Source: Nonomuraea typhae (lineage in GTDB: Bacteria; Actinomycetota; Actinomycetes; Streptosporangiales; Streptosporangiaceae). Taken from it: DNA of 64,000 bases. The translations under genes and the position numbers were made by a program. Below the pieces are notes generated by a model. It was not told the DNA's origin. It ran no database searches and saw only the letters and a program-made list of their open reading frames with translations. The stretch covers positions 176,105 through 240,104 of the forward strand of contig NZ_VRLV01000019.1 in assembly GCF_009760925.1 (NCBI RefSeq), given 5' to 3'. This document shows, piece after piece, positions 55,550 to 63,692 of the stretch (positions are counted from its first letter, which is position 1; each line of letters begins with the position of its first letter).

Positions 55550-57766
55550 CTACTTGAACGCCTTCAGGCGCAGACTGTTCGAGACCACGAAGACGCTGGA
55601 GAACGCCATCGCGGCACCGGCGATCATCGGGTTCAGCAGGCCCAGCGCCGCCAGCGGCAGGGCGGCCACGTTGTAGGCGAACGCCCAGAACAGGTTGCCC
55701 TTGATGGTCTTGAGCGTCTTGCGGGACAGGCGGATCGCGTCGGCGGCCACCCGCAGGTCGCCGCGGACCAGCGTCAGGTCGCTGGCCTCGATCGCGGCGT
55801 CGGTGCCGGTGCCCATCGACAGGCCGAGGTCGGCCTGGGCCAGCGCCGCGGCGTCGTTGACGCCGTCGCCGACCATCGCCACGACCTTGCCCTCCTGCTG
55901 CAGCCTCTTGACCACGTCCACCTTGTCGGCGGGCAGCACCTCGGCGATGACCTCGTCGATGCCCACCTCGGCGGCGACCGTCCTGGCCACGGCCTCGTTG
56001 TCGCCGGTCAGCAGCACCGGGGTCAGACCGAGCGCGCGCAGCTGCTCGATCGCCTCCTTGCTGGTCGGCTTCACGACGTCGGCCACGACGAGGACCGCGC
56101 GGGCCTTGCCGTCCCAGCCCACGGCCACGGCGGTACGGCCGGCGTTCTGCTCGGCCTCCAGCGCCTCGGCCAGGTTCGCCGGCAGGTGCTGCGACCACTC
56201 CTCCAGCAGCCTCGGCCGACCGACCAGGACGGCGTGGCCGTCGACGATGCCCTGGACGCCCAGGCCCTCGACGTTGGCGAAGTCCTCGACCGTGGCGTCG
56301 GACTGGGCGGCCCTGGCGACGGCCTGCGCGATCGGGTGCTCGGAGGCATGCTCCAGCGCGCCGGCCAGCCGCAGGACCTCCTCGCGGCTCTCGCCCTCGG
56401 CCAGGTGGACCTCGGTCAGCGTCATCTTGCCCTCGGTCACGGTGCCGGTCTTGTCCAGGACGATCGTGTCGATCTTCCGGGTGGACTCCAGCACCTCCGG
56501 GCCCTTGATCAGGATGCCCATCTGGGCGCCGCGGCCGGTGCCGACCAGCAGGGCCGTCGGCGTGGCCAGGCCCAGCGCGCACGGGCAGGCGATGATCAGG
56601 ACCGCGACCGCGGCGGTGAAGGCGGCACCGGCGCCGTTGCCGGTGCCGAGCCAGTAGCCGAGCGTGCCCACGGCCAGCGCGATCACGATCGGGACGAAGA
56701 CGCCCGAGATGCGGTCGGCCAGGCGCTGCACGGCGGCCTTGCCGGTCTGCGCCTCCTCCACCAGCTTGGCCATCTGGGCGAGCTGCGTGTCGGCGCCGAC
56801 CCGGGTCGCCCGGACGATCAGCCGGCCGCCGGCGTTGACCGTGGCGCCGGTGACGCTGTCGCCGGGCCGTACCTCGACCGGAACGGACTCGCCGGTCAGC
56901 ATCGAGGCGTCGACCGCGGAGGTGCCCTCCTCGATCACGCCGTCGGTGGCGATCTTCTCGCCGGGCCGTACCACGAACGAGTCGCCGACCTTGAGCTGGT
57001 CGGTCGGGATGCGGCGGCCGTCGGCCAGCTCGACGTCCTTGGCGCCGAGCTCCAGCAGCGCGCGCAGGGCGGCGCCGGCGCGGCGCTTGGAGCGCGACTC
57101 GAAGTAGCGTCCGGCCAGGATGAAGGCGGTGACGCCGGCGGCGGCCTCGAGGTAGATGTTCATCGAGCCGTCGGTGCGCTCGATCGAGAACTCGAACGGG
57201 TGCGTCATCCCGGGCACGCCCGCGGTCCCGAAGAACAGCGCCCAGATCGACCAGAGGAACGCGGCGATCGTCCCGATGGAGACCAGGGTGTCCATCGTGG
57301 CGGCGCCGTGGCGCAGGTTCACCCAGGCGGCCTTGTGGAACGGCCAGCCCGCGTACACCACGACCGGGGCGGCCAGCGTCAGCGACAACCACTGCCAGTA
57401 GGTGAACTGCAGCGCCGGGATCATCGCCATCGCGATCACCGGGACGGCCAGCACGAGGGCGGTGACGAGCCGGTTGCGCAGCGGCTTGAGCTCGTCGTCC
57501 TCTTCTTCCTTGTTCTCGCCGGTCTTCTCCGGCTGGGGCAGCGCGGCCGTGTATCCGGCCGATTCGACCGTGGCGATCAGTTCCTGCGGGTTCAGGCCCT
57601 CGGGAAAGGTGACCTTCGCCTTCTCCGTCGCGTAGTTGACCGTGGCGGTCACGCCGTCCATCTTGTTCAGCTTGCGCTCGATGCGGTTGGCGCAGGACGC
57701 GCAGGTCATGCCGCCGATCGTGAGTTCGACGGCGCCCTGGGGCTTGTCGTCGGTGAGGGAAGACAT
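55550..57766 (-). CDS. copA: Copper-exporting P1B-type ATPase
   Basis: The 738-residue ATPase exports Cu(I). It has an N-terminal heavy-metal domain with GMTCASC (about residues 19–25), the TGES actuator loop, the membrane CPC motif (ACPCALGLATPTALL), DKTGT phosphorylation site and GDGVNDAAALAQADLG. The HP element (SEHPIAQAV) is also present. ATG 57766 is preferred over GTG 57769, with AAAGGAG upstream. It ends the copZ–secreted protein–copA operon, probably controlled by a CsoR-type site at 59014–59028. Confidence 0.96.
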   Translation of the reverse strand: MSSLTDDKPQGAVELTIGGMTCASCANRIERKLNKMDGVTATVNYATEKAKVTFPEGLNPQELIATVESAGYTAALPQPEKTGENKEEEDDELKPLRNRLVTALVLAVPVIAMAMIPALQFTYWQWLSLTLAAPVVVYAGWPFHKAAWVNLRHGAATMDTLVSIGTIAAFLWSIWALFFGTAGVPGMTHPFEFSIERTDGSMNIYLEAAAGVTAFILAGRYFESRSKRRAGAALRALLELGAKDVELADGRRIPTDQLKVGDSFVVRPGEKIATDGVIEEGTSAVDASMLTGESVPVEVRPGDSVTGATVNAGGRLIVRATRVGADTQLAQMAKLVEEAQTGKAAVQRLADRISGVFVPIVIALAVGTLGYWLGTGNGAGAAFTAAVAVLIIACPCALGLATPTALLVGTGRGAQMGILIKGPEVLESTRKIDTIVLDKTGTVTEGKMTLTEVHLAEGESREEVLRLAGALEHASEHPIAQAVARAAQSDATVEDFANVEGLGVQGIVDGHAVLVGRPRLLEEWSQHLPANLAEALEAEQNAGRTAVAVGWDGKARAVLVVADVVKPTSKEAIEQLRALGLTPVLLTGDNEAVARTVAAEVGIDEVIAEVLPADKVDVVKRLQQEGKVVAMVGDGVNDAAALAQADLGLSMGTGTDAAIEASDLTLVRGDLRVAADAIRLSRKTLKTIKGNLFWAFAYNVAALPLAALGLLNPMIAGAAMAFSSVFVVSNSLRLKAFK

Positions 57767-57795
57767 CACCTCTCCTTTCTGTTCGCGTCCTGCTT

Positions 57796-58758
57796 TCAGT
57801 GACCGTGCGGGGTGGAGTCGTGGTCGTTCTTTTCCTCCGGCTTCGGCGGCTGCTGCGAGCCTTCGCCCGCCTTCACGGTGAAGTCCGCGGTGTGTACGGC
57901 GCCGCCGTGCTGGAAGTCGAGGAACAGGCGGTAGTCGCCACCGCTGGGCGCCTCGGCGTAGAACGTGATCTCCGGGCCGGGCTTGGTCCTGCCGTCGCCG
58001 GGTTCGCCGTCGGGGTGCACGTGGAGGTAGGCGAGGTCGCCGGCGCGCAGGGCCACCAGGTGGCCATACGCCCCGAGGTACGGCTGCAGGTCGGTGACCG
58101 GCTTGCCGTCCTTGCCGACCTTCAGCGTGAGCTTGCTCGACCGGCCGGGGATCAGGTCTCCGTCGAGGGTGACAGTGTATCCGTCGACCTCGGCCGTACG
58201 GCTGACCGCGGGCAGCGGCTTCGGCTGGAAGTCGCCGGCCACCTGGATGTCGGCGCCGAGCGTGAGTGCTTGGCCGCCGGCCGGGGTGAAGTCGGCGAAG
58301 GCCCGGTAGGTGCCGGCGGCGGGGAAGGTCACCTTGACCGACCAGAGGCCGTCGGCGGCCATCTCGGGGTGTACGTGCTGGAAGGTGTTGAGGTCGCGCG
58401 AGACGACGATGAAGTGCAGCTTCTTGTCGTGCTCGACCTTGTAGTCGGTGACCGGCCTGCCGCCCGGGCCCGTCACGGTGAACTGGAAGTCGGTGGGCTC
58501 ACCGGCCTTGGCGGCGGTGAGCGGGTTGAGGGTGTAGCCGTTCTGCGACACTTGGAGCCCCCCGGGGGTATTGCTCTTCGCTGGTTCTGCTGGCTGTGAC
58601 GTTGGCGACATTTGCGACATGTCATGACCGGCGGTGCTTTGCGTTACCGGCTTCTCCGGGGTGGCCGGGGGGCCGACCAGGTTGCCGACCCCCCAGGTCC
58701 CGCCGAAGACAACCGCCAGGCCGAGCGCGTACGTCCCGAGCTTCGCGGCGGTGTTCAT
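57796..58758 (-). CDS. Membrane-anchored or secreted protein of the copper operon
   Basis: The 320-residue protein has an N-terminal hydrophobic segment (LGTYALGLAVVFGGTWGVGN) as signal or anchor, a Met/His motif (GHDMSQM) and two beta-rich repeats with HFIVVSRDLNTFQHVHPEM and HLVALRAGDLAYLHVHPDG. The paired HVHP motifs and the His-rich tail (HDSTPHGH) suit metal binding outside the cell. Function unproven. Its ATG overlaps the copZ-like stop, and copA follows 29 bp after its stop. Confidence 0.82.
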   Translation of the reverse strand: MNTAAKLGTYALGLAVVFGGTWGVGNLVGPPATPEKPVTQSTAGHDMSQMSPTSQPAEPAKSNTPGGLQVSQNGYTLNPLTAAKAGEPTDFQFTVTGPGGRPVTDYKVEHDKKLHFIVVSRDLNTFQHVHPEMAADGLWSVKVTFPAAGTYRAFADFTPAGGQALTLGADIQVAGDFQPKPLPAVSRTAEVDGYTVTLDGDLIPGRSSKLTLKVGKDGKPVTDLQPYLGAYGHLVALRAGDLAYLHVHPDGEPGDGRTKPGPEITFYAEAPSGGDYRLFLDFQHGGAVHTADFTVKAGEGSQQPPKPEEKNDHDSTPHGH

Positions 58759-58967
58759 GCGCTCGTCACCAGTTCGTATCCGGCCTCCTCGACCGCGGCG
58801 CGGATGTCCGCCACGTCGATCGGGCCCTCGCTTCCCACGGTCAGCAAGCCGCTGGCCAGGTCGACCTCCACGGAGGAGACTCCCGCGACCTCGCTGACCT
58901 CTTCCTTGACGGAGCTGACGCAGTGGCCGCAGGTCATGCCCTTGACGGTGTAGGTGGCGCTGGTCAT
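58755..58967 (-). CDS. Heavy-metal-associated (CopZ-like) copper chaperone
   Basis: The 70-residue protein is a single HMA domain with the Cu(I)-binding GMTCGHC (residues 10–16) and the usual beta-alpha fold. It delivers copper to CopA. GAGGAG precedes ATG 58967. It is the first gene of the copper operon and overlaps the next gene by 4 bp. Confidence 0.95.
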   Translation of the reverse strand: MTSATYTVKGMTCGHCVSSVKEEVSEVAGVSSVEVDLASGLLTVGSEGPIDVADIRAAVEEAGYELVTSA

Positions 58968-59013
58968 GTCGATCTCCTCATAGCTGTGCCGTCTTCCATC
59001 GAGTGTAACACCG

Positions 59014-59028
59014 TACCCCCCTAGGGTA
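59014..59028. promoter_or_regulatory. CsoR-type palindrome before the copper operon
   Basis: TACCCCCCTAGGGTA lies 47 bp upstream of the copZ-like gene and resembles CsoR operators (TACCC…GGGTA). It overlaps the end of the neighbouring MFS gene (stop at 59021). Confidence 0.7.
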
Positions 59029-60379
59029 TTCCGGCGGGCTGCGTCTCCGTCTTCGGCTTGCGCATCGTCGTGAGGCTGAGCACGGCGCCCAGCACCGCCA
59101 CGATCGCGGCCCCGACGAAGGCCCCCTGGAACCCGTCCACGAGCTGGGCCTGGGACGTCGCCACGGCCGTCATCACCGCCAGCCCGAGCGCCGACCCCAC
59201 CTGGTAGGTGGTGTTGACGATGCCCGAGGCCAGCCCGGCCTCCTCCGGCTTCGCGCCGGACATCGCCGAGATCATCGCCGGGATGTACGCCAGCGACATG
59301 CCCACGGCCGCGACCAGGCTCGCCGGCAGCACGTCGGCCGCGAAGCTCCCGCCGACGTCGGCGAGGGACAGCGCCGCCACGCCGGCCGCCAGCACCGCCA
59401 GCCCGATCACGATGAGCGGCTTGGCCCCGAACCGGCCGAGCAGCCGGGCCGTGATGCCGATCATGAAGATCATGACCGCGACCGTCATCGGCAGCAGCGC
59501 CGCGCCGCTGGCGAACGCCCCGTAGCCGAGGATCTGCTGCAGGTACAGGTTGAGGAAGTACCACATCGGAATCCAGGCCGCGCCCAGCAACGCCATCGCC
59601 AGGTTGGCCGTGGCCAGGCCCGGCGTGCGCCAGATGGACAGCGGCATCAACGGCTCCCTGACCACGCGCTGCACGATCAGGAACACCACCAGCAGCGCCG
59701 CGCCGGTCACGGCGGCGATCCAGTTCTCGGCCACGATGGCGTACACCGCCAGCGCCAGCCCGCCGGTGACCGAGATCGCGCCGACCACGTCCACCGATCC
59801 CCGCTTACCCTGGACCGCGGGCAGCAACCCGGTGGCCAGCAGCGTCGCGACGCCGATCGGGATGTACACGATGAACACCCACGGCCAGCTCAGGTACTCG
59901 GTGATGACCCCGCCCAGGAAGACGCCCGCCGTACCGCCGGCCGGGGCGGCCGCGCCGTACAGCGCCATGGCCTTTCCGAGCTCCTTGGGGTTGTGCCCGA
60001 ACAGCATCATGAGCAGCGTCATCGCCGCGGGCGCGATGAGCGCCCCGCCCACTCCTTGTACGGCGCGGCCGAGCACCTCGACCCACGCCGTGGTCGCGGC
60101 GGCGGCCACCACGGATCCGGCGATGAGGATGATCCAGCCGGTCGTGAAGACCTTGCGCGCTCCCAGCAGGTCGGACAGCCGTCCGCCCAGCAGGAGCAAC
60201 CCGCCGAACGCGATCACGTAGGCGTTGAAGACCCACTGCAGCCCGCCGGGGGTGAACCCCAGATCGCTCTGCATCTCGGGGAGAGCCACGCCGATGATCG
60301 ACGTGTCCATAATCACCATGAACTGGGCAGTCGCGAGCACCAGGAGTGCCCACCACCGCCTCGGATTCTCTGTAGCCAC
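59021..60379 (-). CDS. MFS transporter (EmrB/QacA family), copper-regulated
   Basis: The 452-residue exporter has many membrane helices and typical motifs (MDTSIIGVALPEMQSDLGF; GGRLSDLLGARKVF; GRAVQGVGGALIAPAAMTLL). Its transported substrate is unknown; the two CsoR-type palindromes upstream suggest copper-linked expression. GGAGGA precedes GTG 60379. It lies ahead of the copZ–copA operon on the same strand. Confidence 0.9.
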   Translation of the reverse strand: MATENPRRWWALLVLATAQFMVIMDTSIIGVALPEMQSDLGFTPGGLQWVFNAYVIAFGGLLLLGGRLSDLLGARKVFTTGWIILIAGSVVAAAATTAWVEVLGRAVQGVGGALIAPAAMTLLMMLFGHNPKELGKAMALYGAAAPAGGTAGVFLGGVITEYLSWPWVFIVYIPIGVATLLATGLLPAVQGKRGSVDVVGAISVTGGLALAVYAIVAENWIAAVTGAALLVVFLIVQRVVREPLMPLSIWRTPGLATANLAMALLGAAWIPMWYFLNLYLQQILGYGAFASGAALLPMTVAVMIFMIGITARLLGRFGAKPLIVIGLAVLAAGVAALSLADVGGSFAADVLPASLVAAVGMSLAYIPAMISAMSGAKPEEAGLASGIVNTTYQVGSALGLAVMTAVATSQAQLVDGFQGAFVGAAIVAVLGAVLSLTTMRKPKTETQPAGIP

Positions 60380-60396
60380 TGCGTTCCTCCTCGGTA

Positions 60397-60456
60397 ATAC
60401 CCCTATGGGGTATCTCGACGGCGAGGAACGTAATATACCCCCTAGGGGTTTGTCAA
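60397..60456 (-). promoter_or_regulatory. Promoter with two CsoR-type operators for the MFS gene
   Basis: Palindrome one is ATACCCCTATGGGGTAT (60397–60413), next to the ribosome-binding site. Palindrome two is ATACCCCCTAGGGGTTT (60435–60451), beside a minus-strand TTGACA (60456–60451), so it lies between the -35 and a TACGTT -10 (60432–60427). Metal-free CsoR would block this promoter. Confidence 0.75.
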
Positions 60457-60534
60457 ACCCATGCCCGTCGCATTTGGTCGCAGCTCGACCGATGGAGCAC
60501 GCGCATCACTTGCTAGGCTGCTTTGCAACCGTTG

Positions 60535-60558
60535 GGTCTCACCCCGGCAGGTGAGACC
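60535..60558 (+). promoter_or_regulatory. Hairpin upstream of DLW-39
   Basis: A perfect 9-bp stem (GGTCTCACC 60535–60543 with GGTGAGACC 60550–60558) has a 6-nt loop, 22 bp before the DLW-39 start. It may be an attenuator or an operator. Confidence 0.45.
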
Positions 60559-60580
60559 GTCGAAGAAGTGGGGTCACACC

Positions 60581-60700
60581 GTGAAGAAGCTGATCGTTCT
60601 GGCGCTGATCGCTCTCGGGGGGTTGCTGATCTGGCGTAAGGTGCAGGCCGACCGCGCCGAGCTCGACCTTTGGACCGAGGCAACCGGCAGCGAGAACTAA
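60581..60700 (+). CDS. DLW-39 family micro-protein
   Basis: A 39-residue protein starting at GTG 60581: an N-terminal membrane helix (LIVLALIALGGLLIW) followed by KVQADRAELDLWTEAT, with the DLW motif that names the family. These tiny proteins are conserved across actinobacteria; function unknown. The exact 39-residue length is characteristic. Confidence 0.9.
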   Translation: MKKLIVLALIALGGLLIWRKVQADRAELDLWTEATGSEN

Positions 60701-60716
60701 CCGACCTGGCGAGGCG

Positions 60717-61445
60717 ATGAGCGACGTCGTCCCCATCAAGCTGGCGTGCATCGACCTCGCCGGCACCACGATCGGTGACATCGCCATGGTCGAGCGGGCG
60801 TTCGCGGAAGCGATCGCCACTCAGGGCATCGTCCCCGGGACCGGGGCCTATGCGCGTGCCATGGTTCACGTGCACCGGTCCCGGGGCTGCCCCAAAATCG
60901 AGGTCTTCCGCGGGATCTTCCCCGGCAACGAGGCCCAGGCCCAGGCGGCGAACCTCACCTTCGAGCGCGCCTACGCGGGCGCGCTGGACCGTGCCGGGCT
61001 CTCGCCCGTCGCCGGCGCCCTGGAAACCCTCGACAAGCTGCGTGGATCCGGGGTCCAACTGGCGTTGATCACCGGATTCTCCCGTGCGACGTTGGGGCGG
61101 GTGCTCGGGGTGCTCGGGTGGCACTCGTTAGTCGACCTGGCCATCTGTCCCGAGGACGCGGGCGGGCGGGGGAGGCCATGGCCGGACATGGTGCTGCATG
61201 CCGTACTGCGGCTGGGAATCGAAGATGTGCGGCAGGTGGCGGTCGTGGGAGACTCGGAAAGCGACATGCTGTGCGGGCGCCGGGCCGGGGCTTCCGTGGT
61301 GGCCGGCGTGATGACCGGAGTGCATAGCCGGGAGCGGCTCATCAAGGGTGGAGCTACGCATATCCTTGATTCGATCGCCGACCTGCCTGATTTGATCTTG
61401 AGCGAAGACTTGGGGACGCACCAGGTAGCCGCTGCGGGCCGGTAA
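60717..61445 (+). CDS. Phosphonatase-like HAD hydrolase
   Basis: The 242-residue HAD-superfamily hydrolase has motif I as DLAGTT (catalytic Asp near residue 13; phosphonatase type rather than DxD), motif II ITGFSR and motif IV VVGDSESDMLCGRRAG. It may cleave phosphonoacetaldehyde or a similar phosphonate, though no other phosphonate gene is nearby. GAGGCG is a weak ribosome-binding site before ATG 60717. It lies just upstream of tRNA-Ala. Confidence 0.85.
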   Translation: MSDVVPIKLACIDLAGTTIGDIAMVERAFAEAIATQGIVPGTGAYARAMVHVHRSRGCPKIEVFRGIFPGNEAQAQAANLTFERAYAGALDRAGLSPVAGALETLDKLRGSGVQLALITGFSRATLGRVLGVLGWHSLVDLAICPEDAGGRGRPWPDMVLHAVLRLGIEDVRQVAVVGDSESDMLCGRRAGASVVAGVMTGVHSRERLIKGGATHILDSIADLPDLILSEDLGTHQVAAAGR

Positions 61446-61460
61446 GCTTGTGCGTCGGAA

Positions 61461-61533
61461 GGGGCCTTAGCTCAGCTGGCAGAGCGCCTGCTTTGCAAGC
61501 AGGATGTCAGGAGTTCGAATCTCCTAGGCTCCA
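61461..61533 (+). tRNA. tRNA-Ala (anticodon TGC)
   Basis: A 73-nt tRNA: acceptor GGGGCCT/AGGCTCC (one G·T), anticodon stem CCTGC/GCAGG with loop TTTGCAA and anticodon TGC (61494–61496), T-arm GAGTTCGAATCTC. CCA is not encoded. An integrase-derived gene ends 60 bp downstream on the other strand, so this tRNA is the likely attachment site of the adjacent element. Confidence 0.97.
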
Positions 61534-61592
61534 CCTGCCAAAACGCCCCGTCACTGATCTTGTGGCGGGGTGTTCGGGCCATTAATGGGCCA

Positions 61593-62345
61593 TTAGCTCC
61601 TTTTGATCTTCTTCGCTTTCTTGCGCTCCGCCTTTACGCGTGCGCTGAGGGCATCCGCGATCTTTCTGTCCGCGTCCTGGGTGGCGTGCTGATAAATCAG
61701 CGCCGCTCGGTCGCTGTCGTGGCCCATGCGCGCTTTCAGATCCGCCAGGCTCGCGCCGGACTGGGCGGCGAGGGTGTTGCCGGTGTGCCGTAGATCGTGG
61801 AAGTGCAGGCCCGTCAGGCCCATCTCCTTCAGCGCGGTCTCCCATTTCGCCGAGCGCCGGAAGTTGTTGCCGCGCAGGAATCCGCCCTTCGCGCCGAGGA
61901 ACACGAAGGCGTCCTCTTCCGTCTTCACGTACTTGTCCAGATGGTCGACGAGCGCGTGGATGATCACGGCCGGGATGGCGATGGTGCGTCGGCCGGCCTT
62001 GGACTTCGCCGGCCCGAGTTGCATGCCGATGCCGTCGAGTGCCTGCTGCTCCAGGAGGTAGGCGTCGATCACCCACCACCAGCGCAGTTCACGGCCGGCC
62101 AGGCGCGGCACGCCCACCAGAGGGTTTGCGCCAGGTACCAGGGAGAGCGCACGGCGTGGAATCCGGCGACGTAGGCCCAGCGGGCCAGCGCGCGCCGTCA
62201 CCGGCGGCAGCACTTCGAGGATGGGGCCGTGGGGGTTGGGCTGGTGGGTGCCGGGCTCGGGGAGCGTGGCCACCTGGTGGCCGTTGAGGCTGGTCACGGG
62301 GACGTCGCCGGGCACAGGGTCCGACTCGTCCGGGCTGTGGGTCAT
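61593..62345 (-). pseudogene. Chimeric integrase remnant (transfer-protein-like N-terminus plus tyrosine recombinase C-terminus)
   Basis: From ATG 62345 the frame encodes 250 residues. About the first 100 (GPILEVLPPVTARAGPLGLR, REL-RWWWVIDAY) resemble small AICE transfer/replication-associated proteins. From about residue 105 it becomes a tyrosine-recombinase C-terminus: SKAGRRTIAIP, the box II HDLRHTGNTLAAQSG, MGHDSDRAALIYQHAT with the nucleophile Tyr. The core-binding domain and the box I Arg are absent, so it is very likely inactive and arose by deletion between two element genes. Confidence 0.75.
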
Positions 62346-62575
62346 GATGGGGTGACCTCGTTTCCACTGGAAGGGGGCGGGGTTCGGGGCGCGGCCGTTG
62401 TCTTGGCGGATGAGGCCGCGCCCTGCGTGCTGTGGGTGGTGCGGTAGCGGGCGAAGCACGCCCGGATCTCGTCGCAGTCGCTGCCGGCGTTGAGCCGGTG
62501 CGACAGCAGCGCGGCGACCACTACGGCGATGCACGCAGCGGTGGCGATCACGGCGAAGGTCAGCACGCGGGTCAC
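62342..62575 (-). CDS. Small membrane protein of the integrated element
   Basis: The 77-residue protein has an N-terminal hydrophobic segment (VLTFAVIATAACIAVVVAALL) and a polar Ser/Thr/Pro-rich tail. It looks like the small unknown membrane proteins common in actinobacterial integrative elements. It overlaps its neighbours at both ends by 4 bp. Confidence 0.6.
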   Translation of the reverse strand: MTRVLTFAVIATAACIAVVVAALLSHRLNAGSDCDEIRACFARYRTTHSTQGAASSAKTTAAPRTPPPSSGNEVTPS

Positions 62576-62835
62576 CTCCCGATGTCGGTGTCGGGGTTGA
62601 CGGTGTCGCGCAGGGCGCGGGCGTCGTCCATGCCGCAGCGCAACGCCCGCTGGATCTTGCGTGCACTGGGCGCCTCGGGCAGCTCGCCTGCGGCGATCAG
62701 CGCGCGGGTGCGTTCGGTCAGCCGGCTCACGTTGGCGCTGTACGTGCGGCCTGTAAGCCCGCTCTGGCGGCTGTGATCCAGGCGAGAGAACGCGGCCAGG
62801 ATGATCGGGAGTGCGGTGACGATGGCCACCGCCAC
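62572..62835 (-). pseudogene. Element membrane protein, apparently truncated at the 5' end
   Basis: The frame encodes 87 residues from GTG 62835 (MAVAIVTALPIILAAFSRLDHSRQ), followed by a helical region (ANVSRLTERTRALIAAGELP). The same frame reads plausible protein further upstream (TADDFSFSRLVLHILGPIV) to a stop near 62946 without a good start codon, so the natural N-terminus seems lost. Confidence 0.5.
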
Positions 62836-63020
62836 GATGGGGCCAAGGATGTGCAGTACCAGGCGGGAGAAGGAGAAGTCGTCGGCGGTGGTTGTCCTAG
62901 CGGGAGTGGTCGTGACCCGACTGCCAGTCGCGGGGCGATCGACCTAGTCCACGAGGGGGTAGGTCTATCAGCCTTCATTGGTGACGGACATAGTGGTGTT
63001 CGCCGCGCTACGGTCCGGGC

Positions 63021-63164
63021 ATGCCCAAGGATGAAGACGACCTGCCCCCGATCTGCGGCACCTGCATGGGCGCCGGAGGGGAATGGATCGAACTCAACGG
63101 TAAGAAAGGGCAGGCGCGCAAATGGGTCGAGTGTGTGACATGCAGTGGGACCGGCCGTAGATGA
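63021..63164 (+). CDS. Small zinc-ribbon protein (DnaJ-like CxxC)
   Basis: A 47-residue protein from ATG 63021 has two CxxC pairs (CGTCMGAGG and CVTCSGTG), the pattern of one DnaJ-type zinc ribbon. It overlaps the next gene by ATGA. Such tiny genes are common in actinobacterial integrative elements; function unknown. Confidence 0.75.
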   Translation: MPKDEDDLPPICGTCMGAGGEWIELNGKKGQARKWVECVTCSGTGRR

Positions 63165-63463
63165 CGGATCCGATCACGTGTCCAGAGTGCGAGGGGCGCA
63201 AGGGCATACAACTCGGCGACCTCTTTCTGGCCTGCCAGTTCTGTGGCGGCCTGGGCCGGGTCGGTGGCAGCAACGAGCCGGCCGAGCGGGGGGGTCAGCC
63301 GCCCCCGGAACCGCCGCCGGCATGGGCGCACAAGGTGTGGGATGACGCGTGGATCGCGTCGGCCATCTCATGCCGTCTGTGTCTCGGGTCCGGGAAGATT
63401 TCACACGTGGACGAAGTAGTGGGCACGCTGGTGACCGTCCTGTGCAGGTGTGCCGACTCCTAG
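63161..63463 (+). CDS. Small zinc-binding protein with DnaJ-like CxxC motifs
   Basis: The 100-residue protein has CPECEGRKG, CQFCGGLG, CRLCLGSG and a final CRC, giving up to two zinc sites, with a Pro-rich linker (about residues 45–55). It is coupled to the preceding 47-residue zinc-ribbon gene by a 4-bp overlap. Function unknown; it is probably element cargo. Confidence 0.75.
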   Translation: MTDPITCPECEGRKGIQLGDLFLACQFCGGLGRVGGSNEPAERGGQPPPEPPPAWAHKVWDDAWIASAISCRLCLGSGKISHVDEVVGTLVTVLCRCADS

Positions 63464-63503
63464 CCAACGGGACGGTGCCCAGGAAGTGTCCCCGGACAGC
63501 TAG

Positions 63504-63692
63504 TGCTTCACCCCGGCCTACGCGTCCTGAGCCAACCCGATCGAGGCGCACTTCGGATCCCTGAGGCAGTTCACCATCACCAACTCCAACCACCCCAACC
63601 ACACCGTGCAGACCCGGGCCCTGCACGCCTACCTGCGCTGGCGCAATGCCAACGCGAGGTGCCCTGAAGTTTCCGGACAGTCAGGAACATAA
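63504..63692 (+). pseudogene. Transposase fragment (IS630-like, DDE C-terminus)
   Basis: Translation in one frame gives CFTPAYAS, a stop at 63528–63530, then ANPIEAHFGSLRQFTITNSN and HTVQTRALHAYLRWRNANAR. This is the C-terminal DDE region of IS630-type transposases, with a stop where Trp (WANPIEAHFG) is expected. The frame leaves the family after about 63663, where an IS3-type element appears to begin. Confidence 0.8.

Noticed and set aside
61593..62666. A longer start (357 codons) for the integrase-like frame
   Set aside because: Residues before ATG 62345 are an Arg/Pro-rich shadow of the overlapping small membrane ORFs.
61510..63500. A duplicate of the tRNA-Ala 3' end marking the far attachment site
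   Set aside because: I looked for the GAGTTCGAATCTCCTAGGCT segment again to the right and did not see it, so the far end is outside the window or lost.
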